Part shown: piece after piece, positions 9,399-23,580 of the stretch
Layout of the letters: each line of letters starts with the position of its first letter
Position numbering within the stretch: the stretch's first letter is position 1
From: Cyprinodon diabolis
Lineage: Eukaryota > Chordata > Actinopteri > Cyprinodontiformes > Cyprinodontidae
DNA length: 64,000 bases
Reading direction: 5' to 3'
NCBI GenBank assembly: GCA_030533445.1
Contig: JARPUW010000025.1
Coordinates: 248,001 to 312,000 of the forward strand
The notes under the pieces: generated by a model
Database searches by the model: none
Told to the model about the DNA's origin: nothing
What the model saw: only the letters and a program-made list of their open reading frames with translations
Translations under genes and position numbers: made by a program

Positions 9399-12300
9399 GA
9401 AGTTGAGGCCAAAACGCTCTTTTCACAGTGAGATAATGCCATTTTGGCCTCTGGAGTTGTAACAGACAAACCATTAATGATACAGCCATGATTTTTTCTG
9501 GCAATCATCTAGAGCTGAAAACGAACAATATAAAGTAGATTTGAGCAGATGTTTTTGGTTACAAGCTTCAAAACAGAAGGTTGAGTCCAAAACGCTCTTT
9601 TCACAGTGAGATAATGCCATTTTGGCCTCTGGAGTTGTAACAGACAAACCATTAATGATACAGCCATGATCTTTTCTGGCAATCATCTAGAGCTGAAAAC
9701 TAACAATATAAAGTAGATTTGAGCAGATGTTTTTGGTTACAAGCTTCAAAACAGAAGGTTGAGGCCAAAACGCTCTTTTCACAGTGAGATAATGCCATTT
9801 TGGCCTCTGGAGTTGTAACAGACAAACCATTAATGATACAGCCATGATCTTTTCTGGCAATCATCTAGAGCTGAAAACTAACAATATAAAGTAGATTTGA
9901 GCAGATGTTTTTGGTTCCAAGCTTCAAAACAGAAGTTGAGGCCAAAACGCTCTTTTCACAGTGAGATAATGCCATTTTGGCCTCTGGAGTTGTAACAGAC
10001 AAACCATTAATGATACAGCCATGATCTTTTCTGGAAATCATCTAGAGCTGAAAACTAACAATATAAAGTAGATTTGAGCAGATGTTTTTGGTTACAAGCT
10101 TCAAAACAGAAGGTTGAGGCCAAAACGCTCTTTTCACAGTGAGATAATGCCATTTTGGCCTCTGGAGTTGTAACAGACAAACCATTAATGATACAGCCAT
10201 GATCTTTTCTGGCAATCATCTAGAGTTGAAAACTAACAATATAAAGTAGATTTGAGCAGATGTTTATGGTTCCAAGCTTCAAAACAGAAGTTGAGGCCAA
10301 AACGCTCATTTCACAGTGAGATAATGCCATTTTGGCCTCTGGAGTTGTAACAGACAAACCATTAATGATACAGCCATGATCTTTTCTGGCAATCATCTAG
10401 AGCTGAAAACTAACAATATAAAGTAGATTTGAGCAGATGTTTTTGCTTCCAAGCTTCAAATCAGAAGTTGAGGCCAAAACGCTCTTTTCACAGTGAGATA
10501 ATGCCATTTTGGCCTCTGGAGTTGTAACAGACAAACCATTAATGATACAGCCATGATCTTTTCTGGCAATCATCTAGTGCTGAAAACTAACAATATAAAG
10601 TAGATTTGAGCAGATGTTTTTGGTTCCAAGCTTCAAAGCAGAAGTTGAGGCCAAAACGCTCTTTTCACAGTGAGATAATGCCATTTTGGCCTCTGGAGTT
10701 GTAACAGACAAACCATTAATGATACAGCCATGATCTTTTCTGGCAATCATCTAGAGCTGAAAACGAACAATATAAAGTAGATTTGAGCAGATGTTTTTGG
10801 TTACAAGCTTCAAAACAGAAGGTTGAGGCCAAAACGCTCTTTTCACAGTGAGATAATGCCATTTTGGCCTCTGGAGTTGTAACAGACAAACCATTAATGA
10901 TACAGCCATGATCTTTTCTGGCAATCATCTAGAGCTGAAAACTAACAATATAAAGTAGATTTGAGCAGATGTTTTTGCTTCCAAGCTTCAAATCAGAAGT
11001 TGAGGCCAAAACGCTCTTTTCACAGTGAGATAATGCCATTTTGGCCTCTGGAGTTGTAACAGACAAACCATTAATGATACAGCCATGATCTTTTCTGGCA
11101 ATCATCTAGAGCTGAAAACTAACAATATAAAGTAGATTTGAGCAGATGTTTTTGGTTCCAAGCTTCAAAACAGAAGTTGAGGCCAAAACGCTCTTTTCAC
11201 AGTGAGATAATGCCATTTTGGCCTCTGGAGTTGTAACAGACAAACCATTAATGATACAGCCATGATCTTTTCTGGCAATCATCTAGAGCTGAAAACTAAC
11301 AATATAAAGTAGATTTGAGCAGATGTTTTTGGTTCCAAGCTTCAAAACAGAAGTTGAGGCCAAAACGCTCTTTTCACAGTGAGATAATGCCATTTTGGCC
11401 TCTGGAGTTGTAACAGACAAACCATTAATGATACAGCCATGATCTTTTCTGGCAATCATCTAGTGCTGAAAACTAACAATATAAAGTAGATTTGAGCAGA
11501 TGTTTTTGGTTCCAAGCTTCAAAACAGAAGTTGAGGCCAAAACGCTCTTTTCACAGTGAGATAATGCCATTTTGGCCTCTGGAGTTGTAACAGACAAACC
11601 ATTAATGATACAGCCATGATCTTTTCTGGCAATCATCTAGAGCTGAAAACTAACAATATAAAGTAGATTTGAGCAGAAGTTTTTGGTTCCAAGCTTCAAA
11701 ACAGAAGTTGAGGCCAAAACGCTCTTTTCACAGTGAGATAATGCCATTTTGGCCTCTGGAGTTGTAACAGACAAACCATTAATGATACAGCCATGATCTT
11801 TTCTGGCAATCATCTAGAGCTGAAAACGAACAATAAAAAGTAGATTTGAGCAGATGTTTTTGGTTCCAAGCTTCAAAACAGAAGTTGAGGCCAAAACGCT
11901 CTTTTCACAGTGAGATAATGCCATTTTGGCCTCTGGAGTTGTAACAGACAAACCATTAATGATACAGCCATGATCTTTTCTGGCAATCATCTAGTGCTGA
12001 AAACTAACAATATAAAGTAGATTTGAGCAGATGTTTTTGGTTCCAAGCTTCAAAACAGAAGTTGAGGCCAAAACGCTCTTTTCACAGTGAGATAATGCCA
12101 TTTTGGCCTCTGGAGTTGTAACAGACAAACCATTAATGATACAGCCATGATCTTTTCTGGCAATCATCTAGTGCTGAAAAAATAACAATATAAAGTAGAT
12201 TTGAGCAGATGTTTTTGGTTCCAAGCTTCAAAACAGAAGTTGAGGCCAAAACGCTCTTTTCACAGTGAGATAATGCCATTTTGGCCTCTGGAGTTGTAAC

Positions 12301-13477
12301 AGACAAACCATTAATGATACAGCCATGATCTTTTCTGGCAATCATCTAGTGCTGAAAACTAACAATATAAAGTAGATTTGAGCAGATGTTTTTGGTTCCA
12401 AGCTTCAAAACAGAAGTTGAGGCCAAAACGCTCTTTTCACAGTGAGATAATGCCATTTTGGCCTCTGGAGTTGTAACAGACAAACCATTAATGATACAGC
12501 CATGATCTTTTCTGGCAATCATCTAGAGCTGAAAACGAACAATATAAAGTAGATTTGAGCAGATGTTTTTGGTTACAAGCTTCAAAACAGAAGGTTGAGG
12601 CCAAAACGCTCTTTTCACAGTGAGATAATGCCATTTTGGCCTCTGGAGTTGTAACAGACAAACCATTAATGATACAGCCATGATCTTTTCTGGCAATCAT
12701 CTAGTGCTGAAAACTAACAATATAAAGTAGATTTGAGCAGATGTTTTTGGTTCCAAGCTTCAAAACAGAAGGTTGAGGCCAAAACGCTCTTTTCACAGTG
12801 AGATAATGCCATTTTGGCCTCTGGAGTTGTAACAGACAAACCATTAATGATACAGCCATGATCTTTTCTGGCAATCATCTAGAGCTGAAAACTAACAATA
12901 TAAAGTAGATTTGAGCAGATGTTTTTGCTTCCAAGCTTCAAAACAGAAGTTGAGGCCAAAACGCTCTTTTCACAGTGAGATAATGCCATTTTGGCCTCTG
13001 GAGTTGTAACAGACAAACCATTAATGATACAGCCATGATCTTTTCTGGCAATCATCTAGTGCTGAAAACTAACAATATAAAGTAGATTTGAGCAGATGTT
13101 TTTGGTTCCAAGCTTCAAAACAGAAGTTGAGGCCAAAACGCTCTTTTCACAGTGAGATAATGCCATTTTGGCCTCTGGAGTTGTAACAGACAAACCATTA
13201 ATGATACAGCCATGATCTTTTCTGGCAATCATCTAGTGCTGAAAAAATAACAATATAAAGTAGATTTGAGCAGATGTTTTTGGTTCCAAGCTTCAAAACA
13301 GAAGTTGAGGCCAAAACGCTCTTTTCACAGTGAGATAATGCCATTTTGGCCTCTGGAGTTGTAACAGACAAACCATTAATGATACAGCCATGATCTTTTC
13401 TGGCAATCATCTAGTGCTGAAAACTAACAATATAAAGTAGATTTGAGCAGATGTTTTTGGTTCCAAGCTTCAAAACA
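9399..13477 (+). repeat. 4079-bp 23-mer HOR, copy 1
   Basis: Defined by an ordered marker series: GATTTTTTCTGG (near 9491), GAGTCC (near 9585), GGAAATC (near 10035), CTAGAGTTG plus TTTATGG (near 10226), GCTTCC (near 10447 and 10977), GAGCAGAAG (near 11671), CAATAAAAAG (near 11830), and AAAAAATAAC (near 12177 and 13243). The same order recurs from 15961 at offset 6562, including the otherwise unique GATTTTTTCTGG. Confidence 0.85.
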
Positions 13478-15056
13478 GAAGTTGAGGCCAAAACGCTCTT
13501 TTCACAGTGAGATAATGCCATTTTGGCCTCTGGAGTTGTAACAGACAAACCATTAATGATACAGCCATGATCTTTTCTGGCAATCATCTAGAGCTGAAAA
13601 CGAACAATATAAAGTAGATTTGAGCAGATGTTTTTGGTTACAAGCTTCAAAACAGAAGGTTGAGTCCAAAACGCTCTTTTCACAGTGAGATAATGCCATT
13701 TTGGCCTCTGGAGTTGTAACAGACAAACCATTAATGATACAGCCATGATCTTTTCTGGCAATCATCTAGAGCTGAAAACTAACAATATAAAGTAGATTTG
13801 AGCAGATGTTTTTGGTTACAAGCTTCAAAACAGAAGGTTGAGGCCAAAACGCTCTTTTCACAGTGAGATAATGCCATTTTGGCCTCTGGAGTTGTAACAG
13901 ACAAACCATTAATGATACAGCCATGATCTTTTCTGGCAATCATCTAGAGCTGAAAACTAACAATATAAAGTAGATTTGAGCAGATGTTTTTGGTTCCAAG
14001 CTTCAAAACAGAAGTTGAGGCCAAAACGCTCTTTTCACAGTGAGATAATGCCATTTTGGCCTCTGGAGTTGTAACAGACAAACCATTAATGATACAGCCA
14101 TGATCTTTTCTGGAAATCATCTAGAGCTGAAAACTAACAATATAAAGTAGATTTGAGCAGATGTTTTTGGTTACAAGCTTCAAAACAGAAGGTTGAGGCC
14201 AAAACGCTCTTTTCACAGTGAGATAATGCCATTTTGGCCTCTGGAGTTGTAACAGACAAACCATTAATGATACAGCCATGATCTTTTCTGGCAATCATCT
14301 AGAGTTGAAAACTAACAATATAAAGTAGATTTGAGCAGATGTTTATGGTTCCAAGCTTCAAAACAGAAGTTGAGGCCAAAACGCTCATTTCACAGTGAGA
14401 TAATGCCATTTTGGCCTCTGGAGTTGTAACAGACAAACCATTAATGATACAGCCATGATCTTTTCTGGCAATCATCTAGAGCTGAAAACTAACAATATAA
14501 AGTAGATTTGAGCAGATGTTTTTGCTTCCAAGCTTCAAATCAGAAGTTGAGGCCAAAACGCTCTTTTCACAGTGAGATAATGCCATTTTGGCCTCTGGAG
14601 TTGTAACAGACAAACCATTAATGATACAGCCATGATCTTTTCTGGCAATCATCTAGTGCTGAAAACTAACAATATAAAGTAGATTTGAGCAGATGTTTTT
14701 GGTTCCAAGCTTCAAAGCAGAAGTTGAGGCCAAAACGCTCTTTTCACAGTGAGATAATGCCATTTTGGCCTCTGGAGTTGTAACAGACAAACCATTAATG
14801 ATACAGCCATGATCTTTTCTGGCAATCATCTAGAGCTGAAAACGAACAATATAAAGTAGATTTGAGCAGATGTTTTTGGTTACAAGCTTCAAAACAGAAG
14901 GTTGAGGCCAAAACGCTCTTTTCACAGTGAGATAATGCCATTTTGGCCTCTGGAGTTGTAACAGACAAACCATTAATGATACAGCCATGATCTTTTCTGG
15001 CAATCATCTAGAGCTGAAAACTAACAATATAAAGTAGATTTGAGCAGATGTTTTTG
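13478..15056 (+). repeat. Partial 23-mer HOR copy (first ~9 monomers)
   Basis: Matches 9399 to about 10977 at offset 4079, with GATCTTTT instead of GATTTTTT at the matching site. It leaves the register where copy 1 has GCTTCC near 10977 but this copy has GGTTCC near 15058. The truncation point is a candidate crossover junction. Confidence 0.8.
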
Positions 15057-15960
15057 GTTCCAAGCTTCAAAACAGAAGTTGAGGCCAAAACGCTCTTTTC
15101 ACAGTGAGATAATGCCATTTTGGCCTCTGGAGTTGTAACAGACAAACCATTAATGATACAGCCATGATCTTTTCTGGCAATCATCTAGTGCTGAAAACTA
15201 ACAATATAAAGTAGATTTGAGCAGATGTTTTTGGTTCCAAGCTTCAAAACAGAAGTTGAGGCCAAAACGTTCTTTTCACAGTGAGATAATGCCATTTTGG
15301 CCTTTGGAGTTGTAACAGACAAACCATTAATGATACAGCCATGATCTTTTCTGGCAATCATCTAGAGCTGAAAACGAACAATATAAAGTAGATTTGAGCA
15401 GATGTTTTTGGTTACAAGCTTCAAAACAGAAGGTTGAGGCCAAAACGCTCTTTTCACAGTGAGATAATGCCATTTTGGCCTCTGGAGTTGTAACAGACAA
15501 ACCATTAATGATACAGCCATGATCTTTTCTGGCAATCATCTAGAGCTGAAAACTAACAATATAAAGTAGATTTGAGCAGATGTTTTTGGTTCCAAGCTTC
15601 AAAACAGAAGTTGAGGCCAAAACGCTCTTTTCACAGTGAGATAATGCCATTTTGGCCTCTGGAGTTGTAACAGACAAACCATTAATGATACAGCCATGAT
15701 CTTTTCTGGCAATCATCTAGAGCTGAAAACTAACAATATAAAGTAGATTTGAGCAGATGTTTTTGGTTCCAAGCTTCAAAACAGAAGTTGAGGCCAAAAC
15801 GCTCTTTTCACAGTGAGATAATGCCATTTTGGCCTCTGGAGTTGTAACAGACAAACCATTAATGATACAGCCATGATCTTTTCTGGCAATCATCTAGAGC
15901 TGAAAACTAACAATATAAAGTAGATTTGAGCAGATGTTTTTGGTTCCAAGCTTCAAAACA
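15057..15960 (+). repeat. Five-monomer insert between 23-mer copies
   Basis: Satellite only. It holds one CGAAC/GGTTAC unit and several plain GGTTCC units. One monomer has two changes, AAAACGTTC near 15266 and CCTTTGGAG near 15301, the second of which is seen again only near 45630. The insert separates the truncated copy from copy 2 of the 23-mer. Confidence 0.75.
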
Positions 15961-18900
15961 GAAGTTGAGGCCAAAACGCTCTTTTCACAGTGAGATAATG
16001 CCATTTTGGCCTCTGGAGTTGTAACAGACAAACCATTAATGATACAGCCATGATTTTTTCTGGCAATCATCTAGAGCTGAAAACGAACAATATAAAGTAG
16101 ATTTGAGCAGATGTTTTTGGTTACAAGCTTCAAAACAGAAGGTTGAGTCCAAAACGCTCTTTTCACAGTGAGATAATGCCATTTTGGCCTCTGGAGTTGT
16201 AACAGACAAACCATTAATGATACAGCCATGATCTTTTCTGGCAATCATCTAGAGCTGAAAACTAACAATATAAAGTAGATTTGAGCAGATGTTTTTGGTT
16301 ACAAGCTTCAAAACAGAAGGTTGAGGCCAAAACGCTCTTTTCACAGTGAGATAATGCCATTTTGGCCTCTGGAGTTGTAACAGACAAACCATTAATGATA
16401 CAGCCATGATCTTTTCTGGCAATCATCTAGAGCTGAAAACTAACAATATAAAGTAGATTTGAGCAGATGTTTTTGGTTCCAAGCTTCAAAACAGAAGTTG
16501 AGGCCAAAACGCTCTTTTCACAGTGAGATAATGCCATTTTGGCCTCTGGAGTTGTAACAGACAAACCATTAATGATACAGCCATGATCTTTTCTGGAAAT
16601 CATCTAGAGCTGAAAACTAACAATATAAAGTAGATTTGAGCAGATGTTTTTGGTTACAAGCTTCAAAACAGAAGGTTGAGGCCAAAACGCTCTTTTCACA
16701 GTGAGATAATGCCATTTTGGCCTCTGGAGTTGTAACAGACAAACCATTAATGATACAGCCATGATCTTTTCTGGCAATCATCTAGAGTTGAAAACTAACA
16801 ATATAAAGTAGATTTGAGCAGATGTTTATGGTTCCAAGCTTCAAAACAGAAGTTGAGGCCAAAACGCTCATTTCACAGTGAGATAATGCCATTTTGGCCT
16901 CTGGAGTTGTAACAGACAAACCATTAATGATACAGCCATGATCTTTTCTGGCAATCATCTAGAGCTGAAAACTAACAATATAAAGTAGATTTGAGCAGAT
17001 GTTTTTGCTTCCAAGCTTCAAATCAGAAGTTGAGGCCAAAACGCTCTTTTCACAGTGAGATAATGCCATTTTGGCCTCTGGAGTTGTAACAGACAAACCA
17101 TTAATGATACAGCCATGATCTTTTCTGGCAATCATCTAGTGCTGAAAACTAACAATATAAAGTAGATTTGAGCAGATGTTTTTGGTTCCAAGCTTCAAAG
17201 CAGAAGTTGAGGCCAAAACGCTCTTTTCACAGTGAGATAATGCCATTTTGGCCTCTGGAGTTGTAACAGACAAACCATTAATGATACAGCCATGATCTTT
17301 TCTGGCAATCATCTAGAGCTGAAAACGAACAATATAAAGTAGATTTGAGCAGATGTTTTTGGTTACAAGCTTCAAAACAGAAGGTTGAGGCCAAAACGCT
17401 CTTTTCACAGTGAGATAATGCCATTTTGGCCTCTGGAGTTGTAACAGACAAACCATTAATGATACAGCCATGATCTTTTCTGGCAATCATCTAGAGCTGA
17501 AAACTAACAATATAAAGTAGATTTGAGCAGATGTTTTTGCTTCCAAGCTTCAAATCAGAAGTTGAGGCCAAAACGCTCTTTTCACAGTGAGATAATGCCA
17601 TTTTGGCCTCTGGAGTTGTAACAGACAAACCATTAATGATACAGCCATGATCTTTTCTGGCAATCATCTAGAGCTGAAAACTAACAATATAAAGTAGATT
17701 TGAGCAGATGTTTTTGGTTCCAAGCTTCAAAACAGAAGTTGAGGCCAAAACGCTCTTTTCACAGTGAGATAATGCCATTTTGGCCTCTGGAGTTGTAACA
17801 GACAAACCATTAATGATACAGCCATGATCTTTTCTGGCAATCATCTAGAGCTGAAAACTAACAATATAAAGTAGATTTGAGCAGATGTTTTTGGTTCCAA
17901 GCTTCAAAACAGAAGTTGAGGCCAAAACGCTCTTTTCACAGTGAGATAATGCCATTTTGGCCTCTGGAGTTGTAACAGACAAACCATTAATGATACAGCC
18001 ATGATCTTTTCTGGCAATCATCTAGTGCTGAAAACTAACAATATAAAGTAGATTTGAGCAGATGTTTTTGGTTCCAAGCTTCAAAACAGAAGTTGAGGCC
18101 AAAACGCTCTTTTCACAGTGAGATAATGCCATTTTGGCCTCTGGAGTTGTAACAGACAAACCATTAATGATACAGCCATGATCTTTTCTGGCAATCATCT
18201 AGAGCTGAAAACTAACAATATAAAGTAGATTTGAGCAGAAGTTTTTGGTTCCAAGCTTCAAAACAGAAGTTGAGGCCAAAACGCTCTTTTCACAGTGAGA
18301 TAATGCCATTTTGGCCTCTGGAGTTGTAACAGACAAACCATTAATGATACAGCCATGATCTTTTCTGGCAATCATCTAGAGCTGAAAACGAACAATAAAA
18401 AGTAGATTTGAGCAGATGTTTTTGGTTCCAAGCTTCAAAACAGAAGTTGAGGCCAAAACGCTCTTTTCACAGTGAGATAATGCCATTTTGGCCTCTGGAG
18501 TTGTAACAGACAAACCATTAATGATACAGCCATGATCTTTTCTGGCAATCATCTAGTGCTGAAAACTAACAATATAAAGTAGATTTGAGCAGATGTTTTT
18601 GGTTCCAAGCTTCAAAACAGAAGTTGAGGCCAAAACGCTCTTTTCACAGTGAGATAATGCCATTTTGGCCTCTGGAGTTGTAACAGACAAACCATTAATG
18701 ATACAGCCATGATCTTTTCTGGCAATCATCTAGTGCTGAAAAAATAACAATATAAAGTAGATTTGAGCAGATGTTTTTGGTTCCAAGCTTCAAAACAGAA
18801 GTTGAGGCCAAAACGCTCTTTTCACAGTGAGATAATGCCATTTTGGCCTCTGGAGTTGTAACAGACAAACCATTAATGATACAGCCATGATCTTTTCTGG

Positions 18901-20039
18901 CAATCATCTAGTGCTGAAAACTAACAATATAAAGTAGATTTGAGCAGATGTTTTTGGTTCCAAGCTTCAAAACAGAAGTTGAGGCCAAAACGCTCTTTTC
19001 ACAGTGAGATAATGCCATTTTGGCCTCTGGAGTTGTAACAGACAAACCATTAATGATACAGCCATGATCTTTTCTGGCAATCATCTAGAGCTGAAAACGA
19101 ACAATATAAAGTAGATTTGAGCAGATGTTTTTGGTTACAAGCTTCAAAACAGAAGGTTGAGGCCAAAACGCTCTTTTCACAGTGAGATAATGCCATTTTG
19201 GCCTCTGGAGTTGTAACAGACAAACCATTAATGATACAGCCATGATCTTTTCTGGCAATCATCTAGTGCTGAAAACTAACAATATAAAGTAGATTTGAGC
19301 AGATGTTTTTGGTTCCAAGCTTCAAAACAGAAGGTTGAGGCCAAAACGCTCTTTTCACAGTGAGATAATGCCATTTTGGCCTCTGGAGTTGTAACAGACA
19401 AACCATTAATGATACAGCCATGATCTTTTCTGGCAATCATCTAGAGCTGAAAACTAACAATATAAAGTAGATTTGAGCAGATGTTTTTGCTTCCAAGCTT
19501 CAAAACAGAAGTTGAGGCCAAAACGCTCTTTTCACAGTGAGATAATGCCATTTTGGCCTCTGGAGTTGTAACAGACAAACCATTAATGATACAGCCATGA
19601 TCTTTTCTGGCAATCATCTAGTGCTGAAAACTAACAATATAAAGTAGATTTGAGCAGATGTTTTTGGTTCCAAGCTTCAAAACAGAAGTTGAGGCCAAAA
19701 CGCTCTTTTCACAGTGAGATAATGCCATTTTGGCCTCTGGAGTTGTAACAGACAAACCATTAATGATACAGCCATGATCTTTTCTGGCAATCATCTAGTG
19801 CTGAAAAAATAACAATATAAAGTAGATTTGAGCAGATGTTTTTGGTTCCAAGCTTCAAAACAGAAGTTGAGGCCAAAACGCTCTTTTCACAGTGAGATAA
19901 TGCCATTTTGGCCTCTGGAGTTGTAACAGACAAACCATTAATGATACAGCCATGATCTTTTCTGGCAATCATCTAGTGCTGAAAACTAACAATATAAAGT
20001 AGATTTGAGCAGATGTTTTTGGTTCCAAGCTTCAAAACA
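15961..20039 (+). repeat. 4079-bp 23-mer HOR, copy 2
   Basis: Aligns to 9399-13477 at a constant offset of 6562, including GATTTTTTCTGG near 16053, GAGCAGAAG near 18233, CAATAAAAAG near 18392, and AAAAAATAAC near 18739 and 19804. Constant spacing over 4 kb with no visible new indel points to a recent segmental duplication inside the array. Confidence 0.87.
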
Positions 20040-23000
20040 GAAGTTGAGGCCAAAACGCTCTTTTCACAGTGAGATAATGCCATTTTGGCCTCTGGAGTTG
20101 TAACAGACAAACCATTAATGATACAGCCATGATCTTTTCTGGCAATCATCTAGAGCTGAAAACGAACAATATAAAGTAGATTTGAGCAGATGTTTTTGGT
20201 TACAAGCTTCAAAACAGAAGGTTGAGTCCAAAACGCTCTTTTCACAGTGAGATAATGCCATTTTGGCCTCTGGAGTTGTAACAGACAAACCATTAATGAT
20301 ACAGCCATGATCTTTTCTGGCAATCATCTAGAGCTGAAAACTAACAATATAAAGTAGATTTGAGCAGATGTTTTTGGTTACAAGCTTCAAAACAGAAGGT
20401 TGAGGCCAAAACGCTCTTTTCACAGTGAGATAATGCCATTTTGGCCTCTGGAGTTGTAACAGACAAACCATTAATGATACAGCCATGATCTTTTCTGGCA
20501 ATCATCTAGAGCTGAAAACTAACAATATAAAGTAGATTTGAGCAGATGTTTTTGGTTCCAAGCTTCAAAACAGAAGTTGAGGCCAAAACGCTCTTTTCAC
20601 AGTGAGATAATGCCATTTTGGCCTCTGGAGTTGTAACAGACAAACCATTAATGATACAGCCATGATCTTTTCTGGAAATCATCTAGAGCTGAAAACTAAC
20701 AATATAAAGTAGATTTGAGCAGATGTTTTTGGTTACAAGCTTCAAAACAGAAGGTTGAGGCCAAAACGCTCTTTTCACAGTGAGATAATGCCATTTTGGC
20801 CTCTGGAGTTGTAACAGACAAACCATTAATGATACAGCCATGATCTTTTCTGGCAATCATCTAGAGTTGAAAACTAACAATATAAAGTAGATTTGAGCAG
20901 ATGTTTATGGTTCCAAGCTTCAAAACAGAAGTTGAGGCCAAAACGCTCATTTCACAGTGAGATAATGCCATTTTGGCCTCTGGAGTTGTAACAGACAAAC
21001 CATTAATGATACAGCCATGATCTTTTCTGGCAATCATCTAGAGCTGAAAACTAACAATATAAAGTAGATTTGAGCAGATGTTTTTGCTTCCAAGCTTCAA
21101 ATCAGAAGTTGAGGCCAAAACGCTCTTTTCACAGTGAGATAATGCCATTTTGGCCTCTGGAGTTGTAACAGACAAACCATTAATGATACAGCCATGATCT
21201 TTTCTGGCAATCATCTAGTGCTGAAAACTAACAATATAAAGTAGATTTGAGCAGATGTTTTTGGTTCCAAGCTTCAAAGCAGAAGTTGAGGCCAAAACGC
21301 TCTTTTCACAGTGAGATAATGCCATTTTGGCCTCTGGAGTTGTAACAGACAAACCATTAATGATACAGCCATGATCTTTTCTGGCAATCATCTAGAGCTG
21401 AAAACGAACAATATAAAGTAGATTTGAGCAGATGTTTTTGGTTACAAGCTTCAAAACAGAAGGTTGAGGCCAAAACGCTCTTTTCACAGTGAGATAATGC
21501 CATTTTGGCCTCTGGAGTTGTAACAGACAAACCATTAATGATACAGCCATGATCTTTTCTGGCAATCATCTAGAGCTGAAAACTAACAATATAAAGTAGA
21601 TTTGAGCAGATGTTTTTGCTTCCAAGCTTCAAATCAGAAGTTGAGGCCAAAACGCTCTTTTCACAGTGAGATAATGCCATTTTGGCCTCTGGAGTTGTAA
21701 CAGACAAACCATTAATGATACAGCCATGATCTTTTCTGGCAATCATCTAGAGCTGAAAACTAACAATATAAAGTAGATTTGAGCAGATGTTTTTGGTTCC
21801 AAGCTTCAAAACAGAAGTTGAGGCCAAAACGCTCTTTTCACAGTGAGATAATGCCATTTTGGCCTCTGGAGTTGTAACAGACAAACCATTAATGATACAG
21901 CCATGATCTTTTCTGGCAATCATCTAGAGCTGAAAACTAACAATATAAAGTAGATTTGAGCAGATGTTTTTGGTTCCAAGCTTCAAAACAGAAGTTGAGG
22001 CCAAAACGCTCTTTTCACAGTGAGATAATGCCATTTTGGCCTCTGGAGTTGTAACAGACAAACCATTAATGATACAGCCATGATCTTTTCTGGCAATCAT
22101 CTAGTGCTGAAAACTAACAATATAAAGTAGATTTGAGCAGATGTTTTTGGTTCCAAGCTTCAAAACAGAAGTTGAGGCCAAAACGCTCTTTTCACAGTGA
22201 GATAATGCCATTTTGGCCTCTGGAGTTGTAACAGACAAACCATTAATGATACAGCCATGATCTTTTCTGGCAATCATCTAGAGCTGAAAACTAACAATAT
22301 AAAGTAGATTTGAGCAGAAGTTTTTGGTTCCAAGCTTCAAAACAGAAGTTGAGGCCAAAACGCTCTTTTCACAGTGAGATAATGCCATTTTGGCCTCTGG
22401 AGTTGTAACAGACAAACCATTAATGATACAGCCATGATCTTTTCTGGCAATCATCTAGAGCTGAAAACGAACAATAAAAAGTAGATTTGAGCAGATGTTT
22501 TTGGTTCCAAGCTTCAAAACAGAAGTTGAGGCCAAAACGCTCTTTTCACAGTGAGATAATGCCATTTTGGCCTCTGGAGTTGTAACAGACAAACCATTAA
22601 TGATACAGCCATGATCTTTTCTGGCAATCATCTAGTGCTGAAAACTAACAATATAAAGTAGATTTGAGCAGATGTTTTTGGTTCCAAGCTTCAAAACAGA
22701 AGTTGAGGCCAAAACGCTCTTTTCACAGTGAGATAATGCCATTTTGGCCTCTGGAGTTGTAACAGACAAACCATTAATGATACAGCCATGATCTTTTCTG
22801 GCAATCATCTAGTGCTGAAAAAATAACAATATAAAGTAGATTTGAGCAGATGTTTTTGGTTCCAAGCTTCAAAACAGAAGTTGAGGCCAAAACGCTCTTT
22901 TCACAGTGAGATAATGCCATTTTGGCCTCTGGAGTTGTAACAGACAAACCATTAATGATACAGCCATGATCTTTTCTGGCAATCATCTAGTGCTGAAAAC

Positions 23001-23580
23001 TAACAATATAAAGTAGATTTGAGCAGATGTTTTTGGTTCCAAGCTTCAAAACAGAAGTTGAGGCCAAAACGCTCTTTTCACAGTGAGATAATGCCATTTT
23101 GGCCTCTGGAGTTGTAACAGACAAACCATTAATGATACAGCCATGATCTTTTCTGGCAATCATCTAGAGCTGAAAACGAACAATATAAAGTAGATTTGAG
23201 CAGATGTTTTTGGTTACAAGCTTCAAAACAGAAGGTTGAGGCCAAAACGCTCTTTTCACAGTGAGATAATGCCATTTTGGCCTCTGGAGTTGTAACAGAC
23301 AAACCATTAATGATACAGCCATGATCTTTTCTGGCAATCATCTAGTGCTGAAAACTAACAATATAAAGTAGATTTGAGCAGATGTTTTTGGTTCCAAGCT
23401 TCAAAACAGAAGGTTGAGGCCAAAACGCTCTTTTCACAGTGAGATAATGCCATTTTGGCCTCTGGAGTTGTAACAGACAAACCATTAATGATACAGCCAT
23501 GATCTTTTCTGGCAATCATCTAGAGCTGAAAACTAACAATATAAAGTAGATTTGAGCAGATGTTTTTGCTTCCAAGCTTC
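20040..23580 (+). repeat. 4079-bp 23-mer HOR, copy 3 (3'-truncated)
   Basis: Continues directly from copy 2 at offset 4079, with GAGTCC near 20226, GAGCAGAAG near 22312 and AAAAAATAAC near 22818. At about 23581 it changes from the expected CAAAACA to CAAATCA and then follows the sequence found after 21631. The copy is therefore joined to an earlier register of itself. Confidence 0.83.

Noticed and set aside
9399..23580. Treating multi-kilobase copies as assembly duplication artefacts
   Set aside because: Copies differ in places (GATTTTTT versus GATCTTTT, GCTTCC versus GGTTCC, truncations), which argues for real HOR evolution. The artefact cannot be fully excluded without reads.
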